A stretch of 64,000 nt of DNA from Bacillus sp. RO1. GTDB lineage: Bacteria > Bacillota > Bacilli > Bacillales > Bacillaceae_I. Shown piece by piece: positions 52,631 to 62,830 of this stretch (positions are counted from its first letter, which is position 1; each line of letters opens with the position of its first letter). The notes beneath the pieces were generated by a model. It did no database searches, was not told the DNA's origin, and saw nothing but the letters and a program-made list of their open reading frames with translations. Position numbers and translations under genes: made by a program. Where the stretch lies: contig NZ_JAAZWB010000052.1 of assembly GCF_012524115.1 (NCBI RefSeq), positions 1 to 64,000 on the forward strand, in the 5' to 3' direction.

Positions 52631-53113
52631 TTATTTCTTCTTAAAAACAAAAAACGCACCAATCAAAATCAACAAAACCGGCCAAAAAGTATGTAAACTA
52701 GCAACACCAGTCTCTACCACACCTAGCATCTCCATAAACGTATCGTAGAAAAGAAAGAAACTAGCAAGAATGCACAACAGGACTCCCTCAAACATGCCGC
52801 CCTTCGTCTTCTGTGAACGAAGAATAAAGCCAATGCCAATAATTAAAATGATAACAGCAAAGTGATCGGGCCAAACATCTACCTTATCCTTTAGCTGAAA
52901 GTGCAGCCCAATTCCTAGTAAAACAAAGCCAGGAAGGATGTTAGGATAATCACTCTGTTTATACGCTTGTAATAAAAGTGCAATTCCTGTAATAACGAGG
53001 ATGGTGGACCAGTGCAGCATTCCTTCCCACAACACCATGTTTAATTGTTGTAATAGGAAATATGCACCAAAAAATAATAAAAGCAAACCAGGCAGAAAGC
53101 TATTTTTCTTCAT
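52631..53113 (-). CDS. Four-helix membrane protein (LiaI/DUF5668-like)
   Basis: 160 residues. Several hydrophobic segments (PGLLLLFFGAYFLLQQLNM, TILVITGIALLLQAYKQ, HFAVIILIIGIGFIL, VLLCILASFFLFYD) are typical of LiaI-LiaF-type TM domain proteins. The function of this one is unknown. AGGAGG lies before the start on the minus strand. Confidence 0.75.
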   Translation of the reverse strand: MKKNSFLPGLLLLFFGAYFLLQQLNMVLWEGMLHWSTILVITGIALLLQAYKQSDYPNILPGFVLLGIGLHFQLKDKVDVWPDHFAVIILIIGIGFILRSQKTKGGMFEGVLLCILASFFLFYDTFMEMLGVVETGVASLHTFWPVLLILIGAFFVFKKK

Positions 53114-53313
53114 ATTTTCCTCCTTAAGATCGAGGCTGAAACCTTGATTCTACAATGAAATTCTGTTAATGTACAAGTTGGTGAATAAAAGAATTGTAAT
53201 GTTTGTAATATATAATTATGAGAAATCATGAAAACGGTGTATTTTCAGGTATCCTAATTATTTAATTGGAAACTATTTGTTCACATTTTAACAAAAGTAT
53301 CTAGCATTAGTCA

Positions 53314-53322
53314 TGTTATAAT
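53314..53322 (+). promoter_or_regulatory. Extended -10 promoter of the hem operon
   Basis: TG-T-TATAAT at 53314-53322, 43 bp before the hemA start. No well-spaced -35 box is seen, consistent with an extended -10 promoter. Confidence 0.55.
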
Positions 53323-53364
53323 TTTAGTAGATGATATTATTTTTTTGTGGGGGTGTACGAACAA

Positions 53365-54735
53365 GTGCATATCATAGTAGTCGGTGTTAATTATAAAACG
53401 GCCCCTGTTGAAATACGTGAAAAATTGACATTTAATCCAGCTGATCTGAATAAGGCAATGGTAGCTCTGAAGGACCAGAAGTCCATCTTGGAAAACATCA
53501 TTGTTTCTACCTGCAACCGTACGGAAGTTTATGCAGTAGTCGATCAGTTGCATACTGGACGTTATTATATTAAAGCTTTCCTTGCAGACTGGTTCGGTTT
53601 AGACAAGGAAGAGTTTTCTCCTTACTTGAACATATATGAACATGACGGGGCGATCGAGCATTTGTACCGGGTGTCCTGTGGATTAGATTCCATGGTACTT
53701 GGGGAAACACAAATTCTTGGTCAGATCCGTACAAGTTTTCTTGCCGCACAAGAACATAAAACGGTCGGAACCATCTTTAATCAATTATTTAAACAAGCCA
53801 TCACTTTAGCGAAACGTGCGCATTCCGAAACAGATATCGGATCCAATGCCGTTTCAGTAAGTTATGCAGCGGTGGAGCTTGCCAAAAAGATTTTCGGGGA
53901 TTTAAAAAACAAGCATGTATTAATTTTAGGCGCAGGGAAAATGGGAGAACTCGCCGTCCAGAATCTTCACAGCAACGGGGTAGAAAAAGTTACGGTTATT
54001 AACCGTACTATGGAAAAAGCAACAAACCTGGCGAATCGTTTCGCAGGCCAGGCAAAGTCCATGCAGGAGCTTTCCTGTGCGTTGGTAGAAGCGGATATTC
54101 TTATCTCTTCTACCGGTGCCAAAGACTATGTTTTAACTAAAGACGATATGACCTATGTCGAGCGTATGAGAAAAGGCCGTCCACTTTTCATGGTGGATAT
54201 TGCCGTTCCTCGGGATTTGGACCCTGAATTGGATAAGCTAGAGAGCGTCTTCTTATACGATATTGATGATCTTGAGGGAATCGTCAATGCCAATTTGGCA
54301 GAGCGCAAGAAAGCGGCAGAAGAGATTGAACTGTTCATAGAAGAGGAGATTGTGGAGTTTAAACATTGGTTGAACACACTTGGTGTGGTTCCGGTCATTT
54401 CCGCATTACGTCAAAAGGCGTTGGATATTCAATCCGAAACGATGCAAAGTATCCAACGAAAACTTCCTCATCTTTCGGAGCGTGAGATTAAGGTCTTAAA
54501 TAAACATACGAAAAGCATCATTAACCAGATGTTGCGCGACCCAATTTTACGAGCGAAAGAGCTTTCAGCCCAATCTGACGCAAAAGAATCTCTAGAACTG
54601 TTCACTAAAATCTTTAATATCGAAGAGGCGGTTCAACAAGAAGTTCAATCACAGTACTATACTGTGAAAAAGGAGAAGAGTTCTTCAGCTCCTGTAGGAA
54701 TCCCGCTTCCTCAAGCTGCGACATACAGGTCGTAA
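53365..54735 (+). CDS. hemA: Glutamyl-tRNA reductase
   Basis: First step of the C5 tetrapyrrole pathway: reduces glutamyl-tRNA to glutamate semialdehyde. 456 residues with nucleophilic Cys in [11 protein letters not shown], the catalytic region [15 protein letters not shown], and an NADPH fold ([16 protein letters not shown]). GTG 53365 ([19 protein letters not shown]) gives the family start; GGGGGTG lies before it. First gene of hemAXCDBL. Confidence 0.96.
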   Translation: MHIIVVGVNYKTAPVEIREKLTFNPADLNKAMVALKDQKSILENIIVSTCNRTEVYAVVDQLHTGRYYIKAFLADWFGLDKEEFSPYLNIYEHDGAIEHLYRVSCGLDSMVLGETQILGQIRTSFLAAQEHKTVGTIFNQLFKQAITLAKRAHSETDIGSNAVSVSYAAVELAKKIFGDLKNKHVLILGAGKMGELAVQNLHSNGVEKVTVINRTMEKATNLANRFAGQAKSMQELSCALVEADILISSTGAKDYVLTKDDMTYVERMRKGRPLFMVDIAVPRDLDPELDKLESVFLYDIDDLEGIVNANLAERKKAAEEIELFIEEEIVEFKHWLNTLGVVPVISALRQKALDIQSETMQSIQRKLPHLSEREIKVLNKHTKSIINQMLRDPILRAKELSAQSDAKESLELFTKIFNIEEAVQQEVQSQYYTVKKEKSSSAPVGIPLPQAATYRS

Positions 54736-54750
54736 GAGAGGCTGTTAACT

Positions 54751-55584
54751 ATGCTAGAGATGACAATCGCAAGGCTATACGAATTAACGATTCTTCTTTA
54801 TGCCTTAAGCGTGCTCTTATATTTTATTGATTTTCTTCAACATAACCAGAAGGCAAATAAAACAGCCTTCTGGTTACTTGCAATTGTATGGGTATTGCAA
54901 ACGGTTTTCTTATTTTTACGAATGCTTGATACCGGTCGCTTCCCAATATTGACGCTTTATGAGGGTATGTATTTCTATACGTGGGTATTGATTACCTTTT
55001 CTCTCGTTATTAACAGAATCTTAAGAGTTGACTTCATTGTGTTTTTTACAAATGTAATAGGATTTCTGGTATTGGCATTGCATACATTCACACCAGTACA
55101 GCATGAATCCCAAGTGGTTGCGCAAGCCTTAGTATCTGAGTTACTCATCATTCATATCACAATGGCAATCCTTTCTTATGGTGCCTTTTCCCTGTCTTTC
55201 GTATTTTCCTTGTTATATGTCATTCAATATCGGCTGTTAAAGGAGAAAAAGTGGGGCAAACGGTTATTGCGGATTCAGGATTTGGCGAAACTTGATCATA
55301 TGTCCTATGTATTGAATGTAATCGGAGTGCCGATGCTATTGCTTTCGTTAATATTAGGTAGCATTTGGGCGTCTGTTAAATTGTCTGAATTTCAATGGTA
55401 TGACATGAAAGTGGTTGGCTCTTTCATTGTCATTACTGCATACAGTTATTATTTTTATCAAAGACTTGCCAAAGGAATTAGTGGAAAGGCTATAGCAAAC
55501 TGGAATATTGCTGCGTTTTTAGTCGTCCTTATCAACTTTTTCTTGTTTGGCAGATTATCAAATTTTCATTTTTGGATCTTATAG
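54751..55584 (+). CDS. hemX: HemX membrane protein (modulates GluTR level)
   Basis: 277 residues with eight membrane segments; the cytochrome-c-assembly family (CcmC/CcsA-like) pattern is seen. In B. subtilis HemX lowers HemA abundance. Starts 15 bp after hemA. Confidence 0.9.
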   Translation: MLEMTIARLYELTILLYALSVLLYFIDFLQHNQKANKTAFWLLAIVWVLQTVFLFLRMLDTGRFPILTLYEGMYFYTWVLITFSLVINRILRVDFIVFFTNVIGFLVLALHTFTPVQHESQVVAQALVSELLIIHITMAILSYGAFSLSFVFSLLYVIQYRLLKEKKWGKRLLRIQDLAKLDHMSYVLNVIGVPMLLLSLILGSIWASVKLSEFQWYDMKVVGSFIVITAYSYYFYQRLAKGISGKAIANWNIAAFLVVLINFFLFGRLSNFHFWIL

Positions 55585-55615
55585 GAATCCCATCGGCTTT
55601 GGGTAAGGAGGAAAT

Positions 55616-56548
55616 ATGAGAAAAATAATTGTAGGTTCTAGAAGAAGTAAGCTTGCTTTAACCCAAACGAACTGGGTCATCGATCAACTGAAGGCATTAG
55701 GTGCGCCTTTTGATTTTGAAGTGAAGGAAATTGTTACAAAAGGAGATCAAATCCTTGATGTCACTTTATCTAAAGTTGGTGGGAAAGGTCTTTTTGTAAA
55801 AGAAATTGAGCAGGCGATGCTTGATAAAGAAATAGACATGGCTGTTCACAGCATGAAAGATATGCCGGCTGTTTTACCGGAGGGCTTGATGATTGGTTGC
55901 ATTCCTTTTCGTGAAGATCATCGCGATGCATTCATCTCTAAGGACCATGTGAAATTTGCTGATCTTCCAAGTGGATCCATTGTGGGAACTAGCAGTCTGC
56001 GCCGTGGAGCACAGCTGCTTGCCAAACGTCCTGATCTTGAGATCAAATGGATTCGAGGGAATATTGATACGCGTCTCGCAAAGCTTCAAAACGAAGACTA
56101 TGATGCCATTATTTTAGCCGCAGCAGGGCTTGCAAGAATGGGATGGTCAAAAGATGTTGTGACAGAATTCCTTGATGAGGATCTATGCTTGCCAGCTGTT
56201 GGACAAGGGGCTCTTTCCATAGAATGCCGGGAAGATGATACTGAATTGCTTGAAGCTTTAGGTTTGTTCACGGATTCTGTGACTCAAAAAGCAGTCACGG
56301 CGGAACGTGCTTTCCTTCACAAAATGGAAGGCGGATGCCAGGTGCCTATCGCAGGATATGCCTCTGTTGGCCAGGATGACAACATCACGCTGACGGTACT
56401 AGTAGGTGCACCAGACGGATCTGTACTTTATAAAGAAAGAATTACAGGAACAGATGCTGTGAAGGTCGGATTGGAAGCTGCTGAAAGTCTGACTGAACAG
56501 GGTGGAAAGAAATTAATTGATGATGTGAAAAAGGAGCTGGATCAATAA
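55616..56548 (+). CDS. hemC: Porphobilinogen deaminase
   Basis: Joins four porphobilinogens to hydroxymethylbilane. 310 residues. Key blocks: [46 protein letters not shown], and the dipyrromethane-cofactor Cys in [19 protein letters not shown] before ATG. Confidence 0.96.
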   Translation: MRKIIVGSRRSKLALTQTNWVIDQLKALGAPFDFEVKEIVTKGDQILDVTLSKVGGKGLFVKEIEQAMLDKEIDMAVHSMKDMPAVLPEGLMIGCIPFREDHRDAFISKDHVKFADLPSGSIVGTSSLRRGAQLLAKRPDLEIKWIRGNIDTRLAKLQNEDYDAIILAAAGLARMGWSKDVVTEFLDEDLCLPAVGQGALSIECREDDTELLEALGLFTDSVTQKAVTAERAFLHKMEGGCQVPIAGYASVGQDDNITLTVLVGAPDGSVLYKERITGTDAVKVGLEAAESLTEQGGKKLIDDVKKELDQ

Positions 56549-57294
56549 TGGATCGTACTTTGCCTTTAGCCGATAAACGCATTCTTATTACAAGAAGCAA
56601 TGAGCAGGCAAGGTACTTTTCCAAGCAGATTCAGTCACTCGGAGGGACCTCGCTTGAAGTCCCTCTTATTCAATTTCAGCATGTTTCGGATAAAGAAAAG
56701 GTCGCTGCCGATATTAAGTCAAACATACCAGACTATGAGTGGATTGTTTATACGAGTGTAAACGGTGTGAAGTATTTCTTTGAACTCTATCAAGGTCATT
56801 TGCCAAACAAGATTGCAGTGGTCGGAGCTAAAACAAAACAAGCATTGGAAGCGCTTGGATATAAAGTGGACCTTGTCCCAAATAGGTTTTCTGCAGAAGA
56901 TTTGATAGAAAGTTTTGCAAAAGAGACAATCAGTTCTATTTTGCTCATTCAAGGCAATCTCGCTCGGCCCCTTTTACGTGAAGAACTTAATAGAATAGGG
57001 TACAATGTTAAGCAGATAGTCGTATATGAAAACAAGATTCGTGTACCAGAGGAGAAGGAATGGAAATGGCTGAAAGAGGGAAAAGTTGACCTATACACAT
57101 TTACCAGCCCTTCAACCGTACATAATTATATGGAACTTTTCGGGCTGCCAAAAGGTCCGGTGGCAACCATTGGCCCAATAACCAGAAATGCTGCAGAAAA
57201 AGCGGGAATTAATGTGGCAATCAGTCCATCTGAGTATACAATGGACGGTCTCTTAGAAGAGATCGTGCAATATTTTAAAAGGGAGGATACATAA
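56548..57294 (+). CDS. hemD: Uroporphyrinogen-III synthase
   Basis: Closes and inverts ring D of hydroxymethylbilane. 248 residues, a divergent family recognised by [35 protein letters not shown] and [11 protein letters not shown]. The ATG overlaps the last base of hemC. Confidence 0.93.
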   Translation: MDRTLPLADKRILITRSNEQARYFSKQIQSLGGTSLEVPLIQFQHVSDKEKVAADIKSNIPDYEWIVYTSVNGVKYFFELYQGHLPNKIAVVGAKTKQALEALGYKVDLVPNRFSAEDLIESFAKETISSILLIQGNLARPLLREELNRIGYNVKQIVVYENKIRVPEEKEWKWLKEGKVDLYTFTSPSTVHNYMELFGLPKGPVATIGPITRNAAEKAGINVAISPSEYTMDGLLEEIVQYFKREDT

Positions 57295-57295
57295 T

Positions 57296-58279
57296 ATGAA
57301 AGACTTGCAATTTACTCGTCATCGCAGATTACGAAATTCAGATAACATGCGCTCATTGGTGCGTGAAACATACCTACATAAGGAAGACTTCATCTACCCA
57401 ATCTTTGTGGTGGAAGGGGAAAATATCCGCAATGAAGTTCCTTCTATGCCAGGCGTATACCACCTGTCCTTGGACCTGTTGAATGCAGAAATGGCGGAAG
57501 TTACGGACCTCGGCATCAAATCAGTTATTGTGTTCGGTGTGCCGAAAGAAAAAGATGAAGTGGGAACGCAAGCTTACCATGACCATGGCATTGTGCAGCA
57601 GGCTATCTCACAAATTAAAGAAAGCTTCCCTGAGCTTGTGGTCATTGCAGATACATGCCTGTGTCAATATACGTCCCACGGACATTGTGGAATTGTGGAA
57701 GAGGGTCGGATTTTAAATGATCCAACACTTGACCTGTTGGCGCGCACAGCTGTCAGCCAAGCGCGTGCAGGTGCGGACATCATTGCTCCTTCTAACATGA
57801 TGGACGGATTTGTTGCGGCAATACGCGCTGGGTTGGATGAGAACGGCTTTGAAGATGTACCAATCATGTCCTATGCAGTAAAATACTCTTCCGCTTTCTA
57901 CGGTCCATTCCGTGATGCAGCGCACAGCTCTCCTCAATTTGGAGACAGAAAAACGTATCAAATGGACCCTGCCAATCGCCAAGAAGCACTTCGTGAAGCA
58001 GAGTCTGACATGCTAGAAGGAGCGGACTTCCTAATTGTGAAGCCTGCCATGGCATACTTGGACATCATCCGTGATGTGAAAAACAACTTCAATGTTCCGG
58101 TTGTAGCCTACAATGTGAGTGGCGAATACTCCATGATCAAAGCGGCAGCCATGAACGGATGGATCAACGAACAAGAAGTGGTGATGGAAAAACTAATCGG
58201 CATGAAGCGCGCCGGTGTAGACTTAATCATCACCTACTACGCAAAAGACGTGGCTCGTTGGTTGGATGAGAAGAAATAA
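57296..58279 (+). CDS. hemB: Delta-aminolevulinic acid dehydratase
   Basis: Condenses two 5-aminolevulinates to porphobilinogen. 327 residues with metal-binding cysteines in [14 protein letters not shown] and the two active-site lysines in [16 protein letters not shown] and [11 protein letters not shown]. Follows hemD by 1 bp. Confidence 0.96.
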   Translation: MKDLQFTRHRRLRNSDNMRSLVRETYLHKEDFIYPIFVVEGENIRNEVPSMPGVYHLSLDLLNAEMAEVTDLGIKSVIVFGVPKEKDEVGTQAYHDHGIVQQAISQIKESFPELVVIADTCLCQYTSHGHCGIVEEGRILNDPTLDLLARTAVSQARAGADIIAPSNMMDGFVAAIRAGLDENGFEDVPIMSYAVKYSSAFYGPFRDAAHSSPQFGDRKTYQMDPANRQEALREAESDMLEGADFLIVKPAMAYLDIIRDVKNNFNVPVVAYNVSGEYSMIKAAAMNGWINEQEVVMEKLIGMKRAGVDLIITYYAKDVARWLDEKK

Positions 58280-58296
58280 CCTGATTTACTAGGATG

Positions 58297-58480
58297 AGTG
58301 GATTGGAGCGGAAGGCACTTGACTCCTCGAAAATGCCTACGCATTTTCTTCGTGCGATGTCTTGCTGTCGAAGCATTCCTTGTCCTGCGGGAGGAAGGGA
58401 CAGGGAAGACCCCGCAGGCGCAGCCGAGGAGGCTTCCGGACCGCCCGCGGAAAGCAAGTGCCTGCAGCGAAAAGGAACGG
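58297..58480. repeat. Dispersed GC-rich repeat, copy 8 (with insert)
   Basis: GATTGGAGCGGAAGGCACTTGACTCC, then an extra ~45 bp containing AAATGC..GCATTT, then GAAGACCCCGCAGGCGCAGCCGAGGAGGCTTCCGG. It separates hemB from hemL. Confidence 0.8.
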
Positions 58481-58529
58481 TTAAGTTTAGTTGTAATCCA
58501 TTTCAGATAAAAGAAAGGATGATAGAAGA

Positions 58530-59819
58530 ATGAGAAGTTATGAAAAGTCTAAAGAAGCTTTTATAGAAGCGTCCAAACTGATGCCAGGCGGCGTGAACAG
58601 CCCAGTACGTGCCTTTAAATCAGTAGACATGGACCCAATCTTCATGGAGCGAGGAAAAGGCTCTAAAATTTACGATGTGGACGGGAACGAATACATAGAT
58701 TATGTCCTTTCATGGGGACCCCTAATTCACGGCCACTCCAATGATCGCGTAGTGGAAGCAATTAAAAAAGTAACAGAATCAGGGACAAGCTTTGGTGCTC
58801 CGACACTTATCGAGAACGAGCTTGCAAAGCTAGTTATTGAAAGAGTACCTTCCATCGAAGTAGTGCGAATGGTGAGCTCCGGAACAGAAGCTACGATGAG
58901 TGCGCTTCGTTTAGCACGTGGATACACAGGACGCAACAAAATCATCAAGTTTGAAGGCTGCTACCATGGCCATGGCGATTCCCTCTTGATTAAAGCAGGT
59001 TCTGGTGTCGCTACGCTTGGATTGCCTGACAGCCCTGGTGTCCCTGAAGGTGTCGCGCAAAACACGATTACTGTACCTTACAATGACTTGGAAAGCATCC
59101 GTTATGCATTCAAGGAATTCGGAGACGACATCGCTGGTGTCATTGTGGAGCCTGTTGCAGGTAACATGGGAGTGGTTCCGCCTCAACCAGGTTTCTTGGA
59201 AGGCTTGCGTGAGGTAACGACAGAATATGGCGCAGTATTGATTTTTGATGAGGTAATGACAGGTTTCCGTGTGGATTACCATTGTGCGCAAGGATATTAC
59301 GGCGTAACACCTGACTTGACATGTCTTGGAAAAGTAATCGGCGGCGGTCTGCCTGTTGGTGCATACGGCGGTAAAGCCGAGATTATGGCGCAGGTTGCTC
59401 CAAGCGGACCGATCTATCAGGCTGGAACATTGTCTGGTAACCCGCTTGCCATGACAGCTGGATATGAAACCTTAGCCCAATTGACACCTGAAACGTATAA
59501 AGAGTTCGGCAAAAAAGCGGATCGATTAGAAGAGGGGATTGTCGCTTTAGGTGAGAAGTACAATGTGCCTGTATCGGTTAACCGTGCAGGTTCTATGATC
59601 GGTTTCTTCTTCAATAGTGAGGAAGTTGTTAACTATGATGTAGCGAAGTCTTCGGATTTAGGTTATTTCGCAAAGTTCTTCCGTGAGATGGCAAACAATG
59701 GAGTATTCCTACCACCATCCCAGTTCGAAGGATTGTTCTTATCCACAGCTCATAGTGATGAGGATATTGAAAAGACATTAGAAGCGATTGAAAAATCGTT
59801 TTCTGCGATAAAAGGATAA
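58530..59819 (+). CDS. hemL: Glutamate-1-semialdehyde 2,1-aminomutase
   Basis: PLP enzyme making 5-aminolevulinate from glutamate semialdehyde. 429 residues with [36 protein letters not shown], and the PLP lysine in [25 protein letters not shown] near the start; separated from hemB by the repeat, but still in the operon order of B. subtilis. Confidence 0.96.
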   Translation: MRSYEKSKEAFIEASKLMPGGVNSPVRAFKSVDMDPIFMERGKGSKIYDVDGNEYIDYVLSWGPLIHGHSNDRVVEAIKKVTESGTSFGAPTLIENELAKLVIERVPSIEVVRMVSSGTEATMSALRLARGYTGRNKIIKFEGCYHGHGDSLLIKAGSGVATLGLPDSPGVPEGVAQNTITVPYNDLESIRYAFKEFGDDIAGVIVEPVAGNMGVVPPQPGFLEGLREVTTEYGAVLIFDEVMTGFRVDYHCAQGYYGVTPDLTCLGKVIGGGLPVGAYGGKAEIMAQVAPSGPIYQAGTLSGNPLAMTAGYETLAQLTPETYKEFGKKADRLEEGIVALGEKYNVPVSVNRAGSMIGFFFNSEEVVNYDVAKSSDLGYFAKFFREMANNGVFLPPSQFEGLFLSTAHSDEDIEKTLEAIEKSFSAIKG

Positions 59820-59847
59820 AGATTAGTTTCTATGAGTAGTAAGGAGG

Positions 59848-59888
59848 CCCGCCCTGATGCATTAGTTTGCATGAGGGCGGGTTTTTTT
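59848..59888 (+). terminator. Terminator of the hem operon
   Basis: CCCGCCCTGATGCA pairs with TGCATGAGGGCGGG followed by seven T. Confidence 0.92.
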
Positions 59889-59933
59889 GGGGTGTTTAGG
59901 TGAATTTTGGGTGGTGGTCATGCGGTGCAAAGA

Positions 59934-60062
59934 GTGTTGTGCATTTCCCATGTGAGCTTCTACATTTCCTGGATAACCTTCTACACTTTTCAAAACAACT
60001 TCTGCATTTCCCAGCCTCCCTTCTACCGTTCATAAGATACCTTCTACACTTAAACCCCAAAC
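59934..60062. repeat. 21-bp tandem repeat array
   Basis: CTTCTAC/CTTCTGC units begin at 59957, 59978, 59999, 60020 and 60041, exactly 21 bp apart, with a partial unit before. An ORF with LLHF repeats crosses it but has no ribosome binding site. The remaining 60063-60280 has no gene. Confidence 0.85.
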
Positions 60063-60295
60063 CTCCACCAAAATACCACTAAAAACAAACACCATAACAT
60101 CAAATCACCACCCAAATCATACAATCTAACTAACGCCCCAGAATGAAAAGCCCCCTTCGACACACGTCGTAAATCTCCTGCAAGGGTCTGACCCCCCTTC
60201 AAATTTTTCTTTTAACTATTCATATTCTCCCAAATTCCATCATACATCTTTATTGATATAGTAAATTTTTGATAGGTGTGAAAGGAGGAACCCCT

Positions 60296-61555
60296 TTGTC
60301 TTCAGAACAGCAATCGTGCTTGCGGTTTTCAGTAGAGGAATCGATATGGTTTCAAAAGGGACAGGAAGTATCTGAGCTTATCTCCATTGCGTTAGATCCT
60401 GATATACAAATTTATGAGCAGGACCAATATGTTTCCATACGTGGAGCTTTATTATTAGCGGGGGAATATCATGTGAATGCGGAGGCGGACGATGAGGAGG
60501 AGTATCAACCTCAAGCCCGTGTTGTACAGGAAGTAGAGCAGCGAGAAGATGGTGTCTGCGTATTGAATCATCGCTTTCCAGTCGATATTACGATACCAAA
60601 GAACAGAATTCAAAGTTTAGACGATATTTATGTGGCGATAGAGTCATTCGACTACAGCGTCCCAACTCGAGGATGCCTGCAATTGGATGCGGAGTTGTCC
60701 ATCTCTGGTATTTATGGGCATCAGCAAAGTGCCCCAGCCTGGGAAGAGGATCAGGAAGAATCATTTGAGTATGAAGTGGAACCTAACCGGGACCATGAAG
60801 AGTCTTATGCTTCACAAAATCAATCACACCTTTACGATCAAGAAACAGATCAAGAAACAGAACAAGAAACACAACAAGAAACAGAAGCTACACAAGAAGA
60901 ACAAGAAGAGGCTTTCGAATACGAACCAATGTATCGCAGTGCAAACTCCGATAACGAATACGAAGAAGATAACTACCAGTACTATACAGAGGACGATGAA
61001 GACGAAGAAGAAGAGATCCTCAATCAAGATGAAGTAGATAGGAATATGCAATACAATTACAATGAAGATGGTGAATATGCCCCGTTTGAAGTGGAAGCCA
61101 GAAAGTCTCCTGTTGTAGAGGAAGAAGCGCCATATAATCCTGCTGACTTTATTTATCAAAATAAAGAAGAGGACGCTTATGCCCCGCTACATTCCTTACA
61201 TGCAGGTAAACACTATCAAAACGAGGACGAAGCATCAAACGTTGTTTCCTTATTTGATAAAAGGAAAGGCCAACAGGCGGTTGCAGATCCGCAGCAATAT
61301 GAGGAGCATTCCGATGAGCCAAGGGATGAGAATGATTTATCCCTGACTAAAATTTTTGCAGATGAAGGTGGAGATGATTTCACCAAATTGAAAATATGCA
61401 TTGTGCAGCAAGGAGAGTCGATGGACCATATAGCTGAACGATATGATGTCTCCATTCAGCAGTTGATCAGGGTCAATAGGCTTTCCACAGATGATCATAT
61501 TAACGAAGGGCAGTTGTTATATATTCCGGTAAAGGCTTCCTCTAAGAGTCAATAA
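60296..61555 (+). CDS. spoVID: Spore coat/morphogenesis protein SpoVID
   Basis: 419 residues from TTG 60296 after AAAGGAGG. The N-terminal SpoVID domain (LRFSVEESIWFQKGQEVSEL, YVSIRGALLLAGEYHV) is followed by a long acidic, Gln/Glu-rich linker and a C-terminal LysM domain (LKICIVQQGESMDHIAERYD, INEGQLLYIP). SpoVID drives encasement of the spore by coat layers in the mother cell. Confidence 0.93.
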   Translation: MSSEQQSCLRFSVEESIWFQKGQEVSELISIALDPDIQIYEQDQYVSIRGALLLAGEYHVNAEADDEEEYQPQARVVQEVEQREDGVCVLNHRFPVDITIPKNRIQSLDDIYVAIESFDYSVPTRGCLQLDAELSISGIYGHQQSAPAWEEDQEESFEYEVEPNRDHEESYASQNQSHLYDQETDQETEQETQQETEATQEEQEEAFEYEPMYRSANSDNEYEEDNYQYYTEDDEDEEEEILNQDEVDRNMQYNYNEDGEYAPFEVEARKSPVVEEEAPYNPADFIYQNKEEDAYAPLHSLHAGKHYQNEDEASNVVSLFDKRKGQQAVADPQQYEEHSDEPRDENDLSLTKIFADEGGDDFTKLKICIVQQGESMDHIAERYDVSIQQLIRVNRLSTDDHINEGQLLYIPVKASSKSQ

Positions 61556-61639
61556 CCGGCTTTGGAGGAAAGTGAGGAAGGGGTGACCTTTTCTCACTTC
61601 TTTTTTACCTGAAAATATCAGAGGAAGTGAGTTTTCGCG

Positions 61640-62680
61640 ATGCAGACAAATGAGCAAAGCGTAGAAGAGTTAATGTATCAATATGGCATCGTACCTGAAT
61701 TTATAGAACAGCATAGTGGGGTTTGGAGAGTTGCAACGAATAAAGGTGCATTTGCCCTTAAAAAAATTAAAAAAGAACAGGCATATCCATTGTTCCGCAA
61801 TATTCATTCCCTCTTTCAGCGTGGAATCAAGACGGTGGTTCCCATCTATCAGACAAGACAAGGCTATTATTTTATTGAAAGTTATTCAGATGCATACTAC
61901 TTGATGCCGTGGATTGAGGACAATGAGGAGAGGGAGCTGGATTTCAAAGACAGCTTGATGTTCAAAGAGCTTGCCAAACTTCATAGCATGACTGTACAAG
62001 AAAAGGAATATCCAGAAGAGGAGATTACCGCATTTTACGACCGGCTTTCGGAGGAATGGACGAAAGAGCAAGAAGACTTAGAGAAATTTGTGGATGTATG
62101 TGAGAAAAGGCTGTATATGTCCCCCTTTGAGCTTCAAGTTTGCACCTACGCTCATGAAATATCACTTGCTCAGAAATTCTCCCTGCAGAAGCTGGAAAAC
62201 TGGCAGGAGGCGGTTAAGGAAACGAAAAAACACCGTGTGGCCATGACACATGGAAGGGTTTCGTTTCACCACTTTGTCAAAGATACAGAGGGCAGGGGCT
62301 ATTTTATTAGCTGGGAACGAGCAAAGCAAGCTGCACCTGCAAACGACCTTATCTCCTTCTATCAACGATATTTACGAACATATCCACTTTTCTGTGATGA
62401 CTGTATTGACTGGTTCTATGTATATCAAAAAGGTTTTAGCCTCCAAGAATATGAAAAAGATCTTACACTAAGTTATCTTTCTCATCCCGCGTCTTTTATG
62501 CAGGCAGTAACGCAGTTTCAACAGCCGCAGAATCCAAACCAAAGGCGAGTTCTTTCGGAAAGGGAATTGGTAAAAAAAATTCAGGGAAGCTATTGGCTAG
62601 CCAAAAATATTGAGTATGTAGCAGGCAGGATCAATCAGATTGAAGAGCAAAATAAAAACAAAGAGGCCCAAACCAGTTAA
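61640..62680 (+). CDS. ysxE: Spore coat protein YsxE (CotS family)
   Basis: 346 residues of the CotS/aminoglycoside-phosphotransferase-like fold (GVWRVATNKGAFALKKIKKE, YLMPWIEDNEERELDF). Catalytic kinase residues are not obvious (MTHGRVSFHHFV in place of HGDLHxxN), as usual in coat proteins. It lies 84 bp after spoVID, as in B. subtilis. Confidence 0.9.
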   Translation: MQTNEQSVEELMYQYGIVPEFIEQHSGVWRVATNKGAFALKKIKKEQAYPLFRNIHSLFQRGIKTVVPIYQTRQGYYFIESYSDAYYLMPWIEDNEERELDFKDSLMFKELAKLHSMTVQEKEYPEEEITAFYDRLSEEWTKEQEDLEKFVDVCEKRLYMSPFELQVCTYAHEISLAQKFSLQKLENWQEAVKETKKHRVAMTHGRVSFHHFVKDTEGRGYFISWERAKQAAPANDLISFYQRYLRTYPLFCDDCIDWFYVYQKGFSLQEYEKDLTLSYLSHPASFMQAVTQFQQPQNPNQRRVLSERELVKKIQGSYWLAKNIEYVAGRINQIEEQNKNKEAQTS

Positions 62681-62699
62681 GCTGGGATGGGCCTTTTCA
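62662..62699 (+). terminator. Terminator of spoVID-ysxE
   Basis: AGGCCCAAACCAG pairs with CTGGGATGGGCCT followed by TTTTC; it overlaps the stop codon. Confidence 0.85.
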
Positions 62700-62830
62700 T
62701 TGATAAATAGTTATTATCAATTTGATTTTTAAAATACCTTACTTATTAGGAATATACTTACATAAAATGAAGTAAATTCATGTTAATATATTAATAACGT
62801 AAGAAATTTGGTTAGATTGGAGGGAGATAA

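Noticed and set aside
59900-60082. 60-residue ORF with LLHF repeats
   Set aside because: It is produced by the 21-bp repeat array, has no ribosome binding site and the repeat units vary at positions that would matter for a protein.
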